A stretch of DNA of 64,000 bases, taken from Deinococcus multiflagellatus. GTDB taxonomy: Bacteria > Deinococcota > Deinococci > Deinococcales > Deinococcaceae. The stretch spans positions 9,070-73,069 of the forward strand of contig NZ_JAIQXV010000023.1 of the NCBI RefSeq assembly GCF_020166415.1, given 5' to 3'. A model generated the notes under the pieces. The model did no database searches. It was not told where the DNA came from and saw only the letters and a list, made by a program, of their open reading frames with translations. The stretch's first letter is position 1. Every line of letters begins with the position of its first letter. The position numbers were made by a program, and so were the translations under genes. This document shows, piece by piece, positions 27,882 to 38,756 of this stretch.

Positions 27882-28634
27882 GCGGTTCGCGAGACCCAGG
27901 GCTGAGTCTCAGGGGATCAGCTTCAATCCTCCAAACAAAACGCAACCGTATTTGGATCAGTGGGTCGCTTTGGTTCCCAGGCTTGAGCATCCAGGAGCTT
28001 CAGATGTTTATAGATCTGCAGCCGAACGGCCAGCGGCCAAGGCGCAGTCCGTTGATTGAGACCCGGTTGAGTGGCGACGAACCGGTCATGAAAGTCCTGG
28101 GCCAGCGCCAGGTAAGCCGCTTCCCCAAACCGGGCGATGAACAGTAATTCGGCGAAACCCGCGTAAAAAAACGTTAGGGTCATTAGATCAAGGTCCATGT
28201 ACGCTTTAAAGCCGCCGCCTTTGAGATCGACTAAGTTGTCAATATTGACGTAGTTGGCCCAGGTGCGAAAGTGATAGAGGTAGTCAGGGAGCATGAAGCG
28301 CTCGTTGCGCCGCCGAGCCGCAGGCCAGTTTGCCGCACTCTTGCCCAACCGAATCCAGACGCGGCGGGTCAGAAGCGGAGTGGAGCCCTGGCGGTCTCTT
28401 GGGTACCGCGCGTACTGGAAGTGCTCGTGGCCCACTGGCTTGGGGAGTGTGGGCTCCTGGTCAGGACGGCCAGGCGTGTAGAACAGGTTGAAGGGAAAGA
28501 ACAGAAGGACCTGAAGAGCGGGCGATAATTTATTGCCTTTAAACGCCCGCATAGGCGCGTGGTGCTCTTTTGGATCAAATGGCACGCTGAGCGCGTCACA
28601 GTATGCCCTGAATGCATGGTAGACGACATAGTAG

Positions 28635-28643
28635 GCCTGGGTG
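28635..28643. repeat. 9-bp target-site duplication, left copy
   Basis: GCCTGGGTG directly precedes the left end of the IS and is repeated at 29775-29783 directly after the right end. Confidence 0.85.
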
Positions 28644-29774
28644 CTCAGTACCCGACACTTTCCGGGGAGTTCGTGTGGTACGGCATCAAGAGGGCAATCA
28701 AGTCACCCAGATGGGCTGAGTCCCGGCCGAGCGACCGTACCAGTTCCCGCAAGCCCATCTTCACCACGCTCCACGCCCGGCGACCATGGGCCTTCTTCGG
28801 ACAATCCAGCGTGACCCCAACCAGCACACACCATGTGTAGGTCAGCGTCAACAGGCACAGCAGGCGCTCCACGTGATCGTGGAGCGTCATGTGTGTTGCC
28901 TCCAATTGGAAGCCCTTGCTTTTCAGCGCCCTGAAGAGACACTCGATCAGAAATCTACGCTGATAGCGCGTCTGGATCGTCGTCACCGCCCCGACATTAC
29001 TGGCGATGATCAGCGCCTCGCCATCTCGCGTGTACGTGAGCACCACGTGCATCGGTTGCCCGTAGACCACCGTGTCCTCGACCAGCAGACCGGCACAGCC
29101 GGTCTGCAAGCGACTCAGCCAGTCCTTCGCGGTCCAGTCGTCCATGAGCGTGTCGCGCCGCAACCGCACACAGATGGGAATCCCACGGTGGGCGAGTCCC
29201 TGAATCCAGTCGTAGCCGACGAATTCGCGGTCGGCATACAGGACCCGGATGTCCGCTGCAGACAGCAGGCACAGGGCATCGTCCATGAGGGTGTGCCGGA
29301 TCTCCGTATGGCTGCCGCCCCCATGGGGCAGCAGTTCGTAGAGCAGAGGGATGGCGACACCACGCCAGATGACGGCCAGGAGCAGGACATTCACATCCGT
29401 CTGTCCGTACTTCCAGTTCGTCCGGTCGAGGATGAACTCGCGTGATTGCGCGGAGGGAAGGAGCGTCAGGACAACTCGGGCGACATAGGCTGGTTGGATG
29501 GGATGACGGTCAAAGAAGCGTTCCACACGCCGGATGACGGAGGCGGTGTGCGCGCTTCCGGGGAAGCGCACCGCGAGTTCAGCATGCCGAACGTCTTTGC
29601 CCGCAAGAAGCGCGAGGACCATCAGGGAGAGCAACTCGACTTGGTTCTTGCGGAACTCTGGAAAGTGTGCGGTGAAGCAGCGCGTCAGCTTGGCGAGGAC
29701 ATCGGGTGACGCGTCCTGTTCTCGCGTGTCAGCCGAAATTTTTCAAGCCCTGCCGGAAAGTGTCGGGTACTGAG
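28644..29774 (-). mobile_element. complete IS4-family insertion sequence, about 1,131 bp
   Basis: Near-perfect 22-bp terminal inverted repeats: the left end starts CTCAGTACCCGACAC at 28644, and the right end closes with its complement at 29774. It is flanked by 9-bp direct repeats and contains one transposase gene. The intact ends and exact target duplication indicate a recent insertion. The TGA stop of the transposase lies inside the left inverted repeat. Confidence 0.9.
28645..29634 (-). CDS. IS4-family DDE transposase
   Basis: At least 329 residues. Catalytic acids are visible: ILDRTNW (first D), LYADREF (second D) and YQRRFLIECLFRALK, which exactly fits the Y-2-R-3-E-6-K signature of IS4 transposases. 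TTG 29634 is the first conventional start, but the frame is open and protein-like back to about 29739 (ADTREQDASPDVLAKLTRCF), with only an ATT near its beginning. The real start may be ATT 29739, giving 364 residues. Confidence 0.88.
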   Translation of the reverse strand: MLSLMVLALLAGKDVRHAELAVRFPGSAHTASVIRRVERFFDRHPIQPAYVARVVLTLLPSAQSREFILDRTNWKYGQTDVNVLLLAVIWRGVAIPLLYELLPHGGGSHTEIRHTLMDDALCLLSAADIRVLYADREFVGYDWIQGLAHRGIPICVRLRRDTLMDDWTAKDWLSRLQTGCAGLLVEDTVVYGQPMHVVLTYTRDGEALIIASNVGAVTTIQTRYQRRFLIECLFRALKSKGFQLEATHMTLHDHVERLLCLLTLTYTWCVLVGVTLDCPKKAHGRRAWSVVKMGLRELVRSLGRDSAHLGDLIALLMPYHTNSPESVGY

Positions 29775-29783
29775 GCCTGGGTG
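29775..29783. repeat. 9-bp target-site duplication, right copy
   Basis: GCCTGGGTG directly follows the right end of the IS, matching 28635-28643. Confidence 0.85.
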
Positions 29784-30537
29784 ACACGCCACGAGAGAAA
29801 CAGCAAGCGGTCCTGACTCCGCTCAAGATTGTGACTGACGCCAAGCATGTCAATATGCATCACATCTGGTGGACTGGGCTGCAAATATGCTAACTCGTTG
29901 TACCAAACTTTTCGTAGGCTTTCTGAGGCTCGCTGCTGCCGCATTGAATCAGGTGCCTCTGAGGGCATAAGCCGCTGGAGCCGCGAGAGCTGAACTTTGT
30001 TTTTACGCAAGTAGTTGGCAAAGATGCTGTCAAGACGCATGGCCCTTTTGCGCAGTTCGCGTTTTGGACTGTAGCGAACCTTCAGTAACCATGTAAATTG
30101 ATTGATCGTCTCGTGAAATTCCAGATATTCTTGAATCTCTTTGGGCTGCCATCCGGATATGAAATTATAAGCCGATGGGCCTTCAAAAAGTTCGAGTTGA
30201 TGTTTGATTTCGTCTTCGGGGAAATTCTCTGCCTCCAGCTCTTCCCGAAGTGCCTGAGCAATTCTTTTGCTTCTCGACCAGTGTTCAAAATGAAGAAGAC
30301 TGTTTATTTCAACAAAATAGCGTCCATCAACAACGAGGTGACGAAATCCTCCTTCGCGCACACCCCAGGCCAGGTCTGACCAGCTGATTTCTAGAATGCG
30401 TTTGACCTCAAAGAGTGAGTATGGACCGCCACGTTGAATGAGGGCGGCACTGTCAAGGGTCATGCCCTGGGTGTAGCACGACGCGGCCCCTCTGGGGGTT
30501 GTCCATCCATCACAGGCCTGAACAACGGAGGCAGCCT

Positions 30538-30557
30538 CACCCCACTTCTGTGGGGTG
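30538..30557 (+). promoter_or_regulatory. CACCCCAC/GTGGGGTG hairpin in the 30584 gene leader
   Basis: Perfect 8-bp stem (30538-30545 with 30550-30557) around TTCT, 26 nt before the ATG. The neighbouring genes are divergent, so it cannot terminate an upstream transcript on this strand. It is a leader element of the 30584 gene. Confidence 0.5.
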
Positions 30558-30583
30558 CAGGGACGGGCAGGAGGTGTCTGCCC

Positions 30584-31066
30584 ATGCCCAACCGCACCGT
30601 TGCCCTCAAGCCCACACCGGAACAACAGGCCGAAATCCGGGGCCTGCTGCGCGCCCTGCCCGCGTCCGTCACCTGTCAGGTGTACGGCCCGCCGGGCTAT
30701 CGGGTGCGCGGTTGGGCCGGCACCCCCCTGCACCTGGTCGACGTCCTGATCCGCACTCGCGAAGACGCTGCCCGCCTGGCCCGGGAACTGCCTGCCCATC
30801 TGGCCTTGCCTCCGGTCTGGTCTGCCCCACGGCCACCAGACGCCAGCATCGCCTGGGCCGCCGGGTACATGGCGGTGAAACGTCACTGCCTGCCGGTCGC
30901 CGGACTCTTCCTTCCAGCCAAGCAAGTCGACCTGAACGCCCTGAGCCAGGTGTATCCAGACGGCAGCGCCGATCAGGCCGCCTTCTTCCTGGGCGCCCGC
31001 GCCTACCTTGGGTCCTTCTGGACTGCGTTGTCCACTTCAGCACCCGCCACGCTCAGAGCGTCGTAA
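30584..31066 (+). CDS. unknown soluble protein
   Basis: 160 residues, GGAGG-preceded ATG. N-terminus MPNRTVALKPTPEQQAEIRGLL, then a beta-containing middle and a helical C-terminus. No motif recognised. Lies 17 bp before the ParB-like gene and is probably co-transcribed with it. Confidence 0.65.
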   Translation: MPNRTVALKPTPEQQAEIRGLLRALPASVTCQVYGPPGYRVRGWAGTPLHLVDVLIRTREDAARLARELPAHLALPPVWSAPRPPDASIAWAAGYMAVKRHCLPVAGLFLPAKQVDLNALSQVYPDGSADQAAFFLGARAYLGSFWTALSTSAPATLRAS

Positions 31067-31083
31067 TTCCGGAGGTTCCCCAC

Positions 31084-31998
31084 ATGGACGTCATTCAACC
31101 CAGCCTGTTCGCCCAGCCCCTCGACACCACACCCCAGACCGTTGCCCTGGCCGAGATCAAACCGGGCGAGGCCAAGCAGGTCATCAAGTCGGTCGGCACG
31201 GTCGGCGTGCTGCAGAGCGTACTGCTGCGGGCCAGCACTGATCCGGCCTTCCGGTACGAAATTGTGGAAGGCAACCGGCGCGATTACAGCGCGCGGCATT
31301 TCGGTCTAACCCACGTGCCCGCGCTGATCACCGATGGCAGTGGCGCGCAACTGGCTGCTGCCCGCGCAATCGCCAACACGGCCCGGTCCAGCAACCCTGT
31401 GCAGGAGGCCCGCGCCTGGCACGCGGTGATGCAGGCCGGTGTTTATGCCGACGTGAATGCCCTGGCCAAGGACTTCGGGGTGCCGGTCGCCACCGTCAAG
31501 CAGCGCCTGCGGCTGATGAACTTGCCGGATGAATTGCTGGACGGCATCCAGGACCGCAAGATCGCCGAAGGCACCGCCGAGAAGATTGCCAACCTGGACG
31601 AGGTGTACCGCTCCCGCGCCCTGGTGGCCTACAGCGAGGTGACGGCCGCAGGTGAGCGTTTCACCGACGCTCACCTGAAGGGGGTGCGCACCCAACGGTC
31701 AGGCGACCTCACCCGAACGGTGCTGGGCAGCTTGACGGCTCTGCCCGGCACCCAGACCCTATTAAGCCTGCCGCCTCTGGACATCCTGGCAGAGGAAGTC
31801 CGTCGCCTGGCCCGGGAACGCGGCGTGCCGCTGAGCGATCTGGTGCAGGCGCTAGGTGGAGAAGTGGCGGACCGCCCGTCACTCGACGGCACTCCAGCGT
31901 CACCGGCACTCAGCAGTCCAGTGCCTGTTGCGGTCACGCCGGCGCCCCGCCTCCCTGCACCACCCCCCACAGGCCGGGTCCGGCTGGGCGCCCGGTAA
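31084..31998 (+). CDS. ParB-domain DNA-binding protein
   Basis: 304 residues. N-terminal ParB/Spo0J-type domain with YEIVEGNRRDYSARHFGLTHVPAL (near 56-80), the EGNRR box that binds CTP in ParB and ATP in relatives, followed by an HTH (NALAKDFGVPVATVKQRLRLMNLPDELLDGI, near 127-157) and a Pro-rich C-terminus. No ParA partner is nearby, so a partition role is unproven; it could be a phage or plasmid transcription factor. A strong hairpin follows the stop. Confidence 0.8.
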   Translation: MDVIQPSLFAQPLDTTPQTVALAEIKPGEAKQVIKSVGTVGVLQSVLLRASTDPAFRYEIVEGNRRDYSARHFGLTHVPALITDGSGAQLAAARAIANTARSSNPVQEARAWHAVMQAGVYADVNALAKDFGVPVATVKQRLRLMNLPDELLDGIQDRKIAEGTAEKIANLDEVYRSRALVAYSEVTAAGERFTDAHLKGVRTQRSGDLTRTVLGSLTALPGTQTLLSLPPLDILAEEVRRLARERGVPLSDLVQALGGEVADRPSLDGTPASPALSSPVPVAVTPAPRLPAPPPTGRVRLGAR

Positions 31999-32017
31999 GG
32001 GAGCCAGCAGGAGCGTC

Positions 32018-32046
32018 ACCGGCTGGGGCCAGCGCCCCCAGCCGGT
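32018..32046 (+). terminator. GC hairpin after the ParB-like gene
   Basis: Perfect 11-bp stem (ACCGGCTGGGG with its complement, 32018-32028 and 32036-32046) followed by TTTCAG. Located 20 bp after the ParB stop and 15 bp before the next ATG. Probably a terminator, but it could also act in the next leader. Confidence 0.55.
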
Positions 32047-32060
32047 TTCAGATCAGGGCC

Positions 32061-32789
32061 ATGACACACACTCCACTTCATCCCAGCCAAAATCCCCTCG
32101 CCCACGTGGGCCTCCGCGCCCACGGCGGCGCCCGTGAATGTGGGCCGGGCCGCACGGCCGGCAGCATCTACGCCGAGTGCGGCCTGAGCCTCACCGGCAT
32201 GCCGCTGGAACAGTTCCTGCACGACCCGCCTGTGCCTGTCGATCCAGCGCAACTGGGCCTCAGTGCTCAGGGGGTCAGCACCATCGTGGACGAACGTGGG
32301 ATCAAGCATCTGATTGACCTGGTGGGCGCCGCCCATTATCCGTACCCGGCCGATTTTATTGAAGAGGCCCGCGTGATGGGCGTCTCGAGGAAGGTGCCCA
32401 GGACGGTGGATCTGACCGGCCTGACCGGGGCCAGTCTGCTGATCCTCGTGCATGCCAAAGGCAGTGTGGTCAACGCCCAGGCCGTCAGTGCAGACAGCGG
32501 CCTGCTCTGCCCGAATGCCCGGCATCGACCCGGTGACGACTGCGCCGGCCTGCACTGGGTCGTTCCCGAGCCCAGTGGCGGCCTGACGCACCGCAGCCTG
32601 AAGAGCGGGCCCTACGAACTGACGCCCAGGCGCACAGGCCTCCCGACCCCTATGTTTCAGCACGCCCTGTTCATGGCGGTTCCCATCACGGCCATGACCG
32701 TCATCGCCAACCACGACGGCAGTGTCGATGAGGCGGCGCATAAGGCAGTAAGCCGGGCTGGCGTGCCGGTGAGCGTGGCCCAGAACTGA
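32061..32789 (+). CDS. unknown protein with GVSRKVP motif
   Basis: 242 residues, soluble. Central segment YPYPADFIEEARVMGVSRKVPRTVDLTGL and conserved-looking Cys and His residues (ECGLSLTG, LLCPNARHRPGDDCAGLHW), as in uncharacterised phage and plasmid proteins with a Y-DF-EE--MG-SR motif. Cys/His pairs could bind zinc. No function is assignable. Confidence 0.68.
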   Translation: MTHTPLHPSQNPLAHVGLRAHGGARECGPGRTAGSIYAECGLSLTGMPLEQFLHDPPVPVDPAQLGLSAQGVSTIVDERGIKHLIDLVGAAHYPYPADFIEEARVMGVSRKVPRTVDLTGLTGASLLILVHAKGSVVNAQAVSADSGLLCPNARHRPGDDCAGLHWVVPEPSGGLTHRSLKSGPYELTPRRTGLPTPMFQHALFMAVPITAMTVIANHDGSVDEAAHKAVSRAGVPVSVAQN

Positions 32790-32797
32790 GGAAAAGG

Positions 32798-32825
32798 AGG
32801 GTGCCGACTTCGCATCTTGCACCCT
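32798..32825 (+). terminator. AGGGTGC/GCACCCT hairpin
   Basis: 7-bp stem (32798-32804 with 32819-32825), 14-nt loop, just after the 32061 gene. Weak terminator candidate. Confidence 0.35.
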
Positions 32826-33006
32826 TGCGCCACTACGTTGAGGTGAGCGGCGGCCACGTGATGCGGCTGCCATTGGAGGCATAAACTTGGACAGCACCAG
32901 CGCGTCCCTTTCCATGGACATTTCGTTCAGGACACCGTGTGAACTCGTACCTGCTCAGCAGACCGGCCATGACTGAAGTGCACGGGGCAACGCCGCAGGT
33001 GAGCCT

Positions 33007-33312
33007 GTGAGTGGCCTGCGCCAGGCACGGTTCCGCCTGACCCGGCACTGCGTGGCAGGAACGCGGCAGATCGGCCGGCCTGTTTCCGTCGACGTGACCA
33101 TTCTCGATTACGGCAACGGCACCCTGGAACTGGACTGTGGCGCGGCGTTCCGAACAGTCAACGGCCAATTCTTTGCCGACGGCGACGTGCTGCAGCCCGG
33201 TGCCAGCTTTGTGTATGGGCGCGACGATGAGTTCAGAGCCACCGTAGAGACGCAGTTGACCCCGTGGTGTGGTGGAGCGCCCGCCAAACCGGTGAACCAA
33301 GGTCAGCGCTAG
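33007..33312 (+). CDS. unknown small protein
   Basis: 101 residues, beta-type pattern (RLTRHCVAGTRQIGRPVSVDVTILDYGNGTLELDCG). The GTG start overlaps the stop of a very short upstream ORF. No recognised domain. The preceding 215 bp hold only short unconvincing frames. Confidence 0.55.
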   Translation: MSGLRQARFRLTRHCVAGTRQIGRPVSVDVTILDYGNGTLELDCGAAFRTVNGQFFADGDVLQPGASFVYGRDDEFRATVETQLTPWCGGAPAKPVNQGQR

Positions 33313-33328
33313 GTCTCACGCGCGCGGA

Positions 33329-33354
33329 GGCGCGCTCGCCAGGGCGAGCGCGCC
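33329..33354 (+). terminator. 12-bp GC hairpin
   Basis: Perfect inverted repeat GGCGCGCTCGCC with its complement (33329-33340 and 33343-33354), 17 bp after a stop codon. Likely terminator of the 33007 gene. Confidence 0.6.
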
Positions 33355-33394
33355 GCTTGACCAAAGACCCCATTCCATCAAGCCCGAGGTCCTC

Positions 33395-33826
33395 ATGCTG
33401 AGTTCTGCCCTCTACCAATATCCGTTTCCCTGGGCGGGGTACGACACACTGGCCGAAGCGCTGAGTGTGGCCGCACTGCTGGATTTTGTGTGCCGGAATC
33501 TGCCGGAAGGCGTCACCATCACCCTGGCCTTTGACCGGGCCGACCGGCCGCGTGACCCGCTGCGCCCTGGGCTCTTCACGACACCCAGTCAGTACAAGGA
33601 GATCGTGGCCAGGCATCACGAGGCGTACCGGGTTGAGTGCCGTCTGGCCGCTCCGCACCTCCAACTCTTTCGCCACGAGGAGCGGAACCAGAGGCAGTAC
33701 ACCCTGCATCTGTGCGGCACGGATGCCGACACTGGCCTGCGAGTGCACTGGCCCCTGCAGGCATTACCGCCGGCCGTCATCATGCAACTGCTGGACCTGC
33801 GCGCGCTCCCCGATCCCACTAGATAG
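33395..33826 (+). CDS. unknown protein
   Basis: 143 residues, soluble, no recognised motif. Helical start (AGYDTLAEALSVAALLDFVCRNLPEG), later beta and helix. The following gene on the same strand begins 22 bp later, so the two probably form an operon. Confidence 0.62.
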   Translation: MLSSALYQYPFPWAGYDTLAEALSVAALLDFVCRNLPEGVTITLAFDRADRPRDPLRPGLFTTPSQYKEIVARHHEAYRVECRLAAPHLQLFRHEERNQRQYTLHLCGTDADTGLRVHWPLQALPPAVIMQLLDLRALPDPTR

Positions 33827-33847
33827 GTCAACATCAAGGAGTTTGAA

Positions 33848-34453
33848 ATGTCTGAGCGCCCTGCAGCCTCCATTGCCATTCACCTGACTCTCAGTGCCGA
33901 GCTTCACCTGCCACCTGGAATCTGCTTAGACGCGGACGCGCAGGGCGTGTTCTATCGCCTGCCTGACGGTGGCGTGGTGCGTCCCCAGATCACCATGATC
34001 CGGGAACAGCCAAACAGGCAGGATCTGACGCACGCCGACCGGTGCACTGGCCAGATTCAGCTGACCCCTGGACCGAGTCAGGTGTTTGAGACTGTCGTGG
34101 CCACCGAGGTCAGCGCGGCGGTAGACGCCCAACGACAGGGCCGCCGCGCGGCCCGCCTGGCCGCCCTGCTGCGAGAGATGCATCCCGCGGCCGCCGCGCT
34201 GACCTTCGACCTGACACCAGATGAGGGTTCGTTTTGGCATCACCGCCTGTTGGATGAGGCCGGTGCCGTGCTGCTGGCGCTGAATTCAGACGAGCCGCAG
34301 TGCGCTGCCATGCAGACCTTCTTCACCGACTGGCCTCTGGAACAGCTGGAGCAGCTGACCCCCATGTCGTCGTATTTCCTTCTGCCTCTGCGGCATCTGG
34401 ACATGCTGTCCGGGCAGCCGGAGCCACTGTTTTACAAACGGGTGGGGGTGTAA
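33848..34453 (+). CDS. unknown protein
   Basis: 201 residues with AAGGAG 9 nt before ATG. Middle is Ala/Arg-rich (SAAVDAQRQGRRAARLAALLREM), the end hydrophobic with conserved-looking Phe/Tyr. No family recognised. Operon with the preceding gene is likely. Confidence 0.65.
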   Translation: MSERPAASIAIHLTLSAELHLPPGICLDADAQGVFYRLPDGGVVRPQITMIREQPNRQDLTHADRCTGQIQLTPGPSQVFETVVATEVSAAVDAQRQGRRAARLAALLREMHPAAAALTFDLTPDEGSFWHHRLLDEAGAVLLALNSDEPQCAAMQTFFTDWPLEQLEQLTPMSSYFLLPLRHLDMLSGQPEPLFYKRVGV

Positions 34454-34575
34454 GCCTTCAAAACTGCTGCTCAGGGCGCCAGGAAAGGGAGAGGGCAGCG
34501 GTCCTCTAAGGCCGTCGCTGGCTGAGAACGGGGGCAATGATGCGGTGCTAGGGCCTCGCTGAAGAGGGAGACTCT

Positions 34576-34602
34576 CACCCCTGAACGTACCGTTCAGAGG
34601 TG
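34576..34602 (+). promoter_or_regulatory. CTGAACG/CGTTCAG hairpin upstream of ligA
   Basis: Stem CTGAACG-TAC-CGTTCAG (34581-34597) extended by CACC/GGTG at the base. About 50 nt before the ligA ATG. Part of the recurrent set of leader hairpins. It could also be a protein-binding dyad. Confidence 0.4.
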
Positions 34603-34645
34603 CGCCATCTGAGGACGCCCGACTCACGGGACGCGCCTACGATAG

Positions 34646-36709
<2,064 letters not shown>

Positions 36710-36718
36710 CCTTAGGGA

Positions 36719-36730
36719 TACGCTGAGGGC
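36719..36730 (+). promoter_or_regulatory. leaderless -10 box TACGCT
   Basis: TACGCT (36719-36724), 6 nt, GTG 36731. Confidence 0.45.
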
Positions 36731-37144
36731 GTGCCCGACGACACCATCCCTACCAATGGGCCACCGCTGACGTCAACCGTGGCCCTTGAACTGGTTCGGC
36801 TCCAGCTGGCCGCCGAAGGTGTCCCCGGCTGGCTGAGTGCCGAGGAGAACGCGGAGCACCTGCACGTCGTGTCCCTGGCCCCCGACCTGTGGCGAGGCGT
36901 GAGTCCGGCCGTGCAGTTCACCGTGGTGCCCGCAGAGCAGGTCACTGCCCCTGACCCGCTGCGCCATTTTCTGGTGGCGACTGGACAGCCGGTCCGCCTC
37001 GCCTTGGACTGGCCAGACGAGGTGACTCCAGAAGCTGGCTATGTGATCAAGGGCCACTGGCTCAACCCGGACCGGCCTATCGGGCTCTCGCCGACCTACC
37101 GCTCAGCCATCCAGCAGATTCACGCGTGCAGGGCGCCTCTGTAA
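36731..37144 (+). CDS. unknown protein
   Basis: 137 residues from GTG 36731. Helical N-terminus (STVALELVRLQLAAEGVPGWLSAEENAEHLHV) then beta-type. No recognised family. Convergent with the next minus-strand gene 5 bp away. Confidence 0.6.
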   Translation: MPDDTIPTNGPPLTSTVALELVRLQLAAEGVPGWLSAEENAEHLHVVSLAPDLWRGVSPAVQFTVVPAEQVTAPDPLRHFLVATGQPVRLALDWPDEVTPEAGYVIKGHWLNPDRPIGLSPTYRSAIQQIHACRAPL

Positions 37145-37148
37145 CCCA

Positions 37149-38198
37149 TCAGGACAGCCGCCTGGTCGCCCGGCCCCGCTCGAAGTCGCGCTGGAGTTTC
37201 TGACGGGTGGCCGCCACCAGCGCCTGGAAATCCACCACCCCCGCCGCCACATTCTCCACCGTCACCGGGCTTGTGTTCCTGGCTTCAACAGGGGCCAGCG
37301 GCGCTGTAGCCAGGCGGTACAAGGTCGTCGTCTGGCACAGCGCCTCGTACCGGGCGTCCAGCTGAAGATTCCGTTCTGTCGGATGCAGCTGCCGGACCAT
37401 CAGGTACTCCAGAAACGTCGGCTCCCGGCGGTCCAGAACCGGGAGCAAGGCAGCCCCGTACAGTTGACTGTACGCGCGCCAGGCGGCGGCCAGCGGGGCG
37501 GATGGCCAGTGCCCCACCTCCGGATGGTGCGCACGGAGCGTCTGTGTGCTGACCTTAGGCAGCACCCCCCGGCCATAAAGGGCTGGGTCAAGGATCAACT
37601 CCGGCCGCACCAGGTCGTAGAGGCCCTTGGCAAAGCAGATGACTCGGCCCTGCTTCTCCCAACTGCGCAGGAGGCGCACGGTGCGCTGCACGGTCTCTGC
37701 GCGCCGATTGCCGTAGACCGCATCGGCCAGCCGTTCCACCGTCATCGGCCAGGTCGCCTGCCGGGCCAGCTGCCAATCCACTTCGGTGCCCTGAATCGCC
37801 GCAGGCCTGTTCAGCCGTGGAGCCGGCCAGCGCGGCAGGAAGGCCCAGGCGGGGTGGGGCCACGCCCAGGGCCGCCCTTGAAGAAAGTAGGCAGCGTCCG
37901 CGAGATGAAGCAGCGCCGCCGCCGGGCGTGGCGGTGCGCCGCTGGTCAAGGTGGGGAGGTGGTGCGCCCGGATCCAGCGGAGCACCTCGCTCGTCTTCAC
38001 CCCGGCGAGTGCCGCCAGATCGCCCACGCGGACCCAGCAGTGCTGGGGCGCCGCTGAGCCGTAGAGAGCCTGGACGGCCTGGTCCAGGGGGCAGGCCAGT
38101 TCGTCGGCGACGAAGGCAGGACTGAGGGGGCCATAGACTTTTCGGAGTTGGCGCAGGTGCTCTGCTTTGGATAGGGCAGGCGCGGGGCGGCTGGACAT
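37149..38198 (-). CDS. unknown protein with two winged-helix/HTH-like segments
   Basis: 349 residues. HTH-like DLAALAGVKTSEVLRWIRAHHL (near 80) and a second segment ERLADAVYGNRRAETVQRTVRLLRSWEKQGRVI (near 190) suggest DNA binding. The C-terminal part is Trp/His-rich. ATG 38198 follows TATGAT by 9 nt; TTG 38201 would give the exact 6-nt leaderless spacing. Function unknown; a transcription or replication regulator is possible. Confidence 0.65.
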   Translation of the reverse strand: MSSRPAPALSKAEHLRQLRKVYGPLSPAFVADELACPLDQAVQALYGSAAPQHCWVRVGDLAALAGVKTSEVLRWIRAHHLPTLTSGAPPRPAAALLHLADAAYFLQGRPWAWPHPAWAFLPRWPAPRLNRPAAIQGTEVDWQLARQATWPMTVERLADAVYGNRRAETVQRTVRLLRSWEKQGRVICFAKGLYDLVRPELILDPALYGRGVLPKVSTQTLRAHHPEVGHWPSAPLAAAWRAYSQLYGAALLPVLDRREPTFLEYLMVRQLHPTERNLQLDARYEALCQTTTLYRLATAPLAPVEARNTSPVTVENVAAGVVDFQALVAATRQKLQRDFERGRATRRLS

Positions 38199-38337
38199 CA
38201 AGCGTTCATCATAGAGGTCAAAGCTGGGCTGAAGGTGGTGCAGGGCTTCTCTAGCATGGACTGGCACGCCAGCCTGTTGTCCTGTGCCTCTGGGTTGGGC
38301 TAAGGCGCCAAACCCTCCCGCTGAGCAGGCTGAAGCC

Positions 38338-38718
38338 ATGCGACCTTCAGCCCTGGCCACCCTCCATCACCTCCGTGCCGCCCCTGGACCTCAGCCGTGC
38401 GCCCCACCCCCTGAGGTGCCCGAGCACCGCCCCATCCAGGCGTCCCTCCCTGTTCCGGCGGCCTGGGGTCACTTCTGGACCGGACCAGTCGAGGTTCAAG
38501 CTGACCTCCCGCGCGCCCCGCACGCTCGGCCCACCGCCGCGCACCTGGGGTACGCCTGGATGCCCGGGCTCGGGTGGGTGCCGCATACCTGGTTGGTTCG
38601 CGCCGATGGCACCCTGATCGAGCCGACCACCCGCCGGGCCGCGTATTTCTGTTTGTTGCCCCAGGCCTGGGTCGGCCCTTGGCTTGCGCCTGCGGTGTCA
38701 ACTCTGAGTCTGGCCTGA
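38338..38718 (+). CDS. unknown Pro-rich protein
   Basis: 126 residues. Pro-rich N-terminus, then a compact Trp/Gly-rich segment (GYAWMPGLGWVPHTWLVRADGTLIEPTTRRAAYFCLLPQAWVG). CAGGCT-N6-ATG precedes it. No family recognised. Confidence 0.55.
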   Translation: MRPSALATLHHLRAAPGPQPCAPPPEVPEHRPIQASLPVPAAWGHFWTGPVEVQADLPRAPHARPTAAHLGYAWMPGLGWVPHTWLVRADGTLIEPTTRRAAYFCLLPQAWVGPWLAPAVSTLSLA

Positions 38719-38745
38719 CCACCCAAGCAGCGGCCGCCGGCTGAT

Positions 38746-38756
38746 TACACTGAGCC
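38746..38756 (+). promoter_or_regulatory. leaderless -10 box TACACT
   Basis: TACACT (38746-38751), 5 nt, GTG 38757. Confidence 0.4.

Larger units (their letters stand above)
27923..30463 (-). pseudogene. HEPN-like gene disrupted by an IS4-family element
   Basis: The 5' part (30463-29775) and 3' part (28634-27923) are separated by an IS at 28644-29774 and its duplicated 9-bp target. Removing the IS and one target copy restores an open frame of 466 codons without change of frame. The junction reads ...WRVTQA/YYVVYHAFRAYC..., and A-YY--YHA-RAYC is typical of HEPN-type helical domains. The N-terminus (PYSLFEVKRILEISW) reads like an HTH. Codon use is more AT-rich than the neighbours, suggesting recent acquisition. 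ATG 30463 is preceded by TACACC and 6 nt (leaderless). The intact product might be a defence or toxin protein, but the family is not certain. Confidence 0.72.

Noticed and set aside
30464..30925. Longer N-terminus of the interrupted HEPN-like gene
   Set aside because: The open frame is the antisense shadow of the 30584 gene; the TACACC-N6-ATG at 30463 marks the start.
31084..31998. Plasmid partition ParB
   Set aside because: No ParA-type ATPase and no centromere-like repeats nearby in the window. Kept only as ParB-domain protein.
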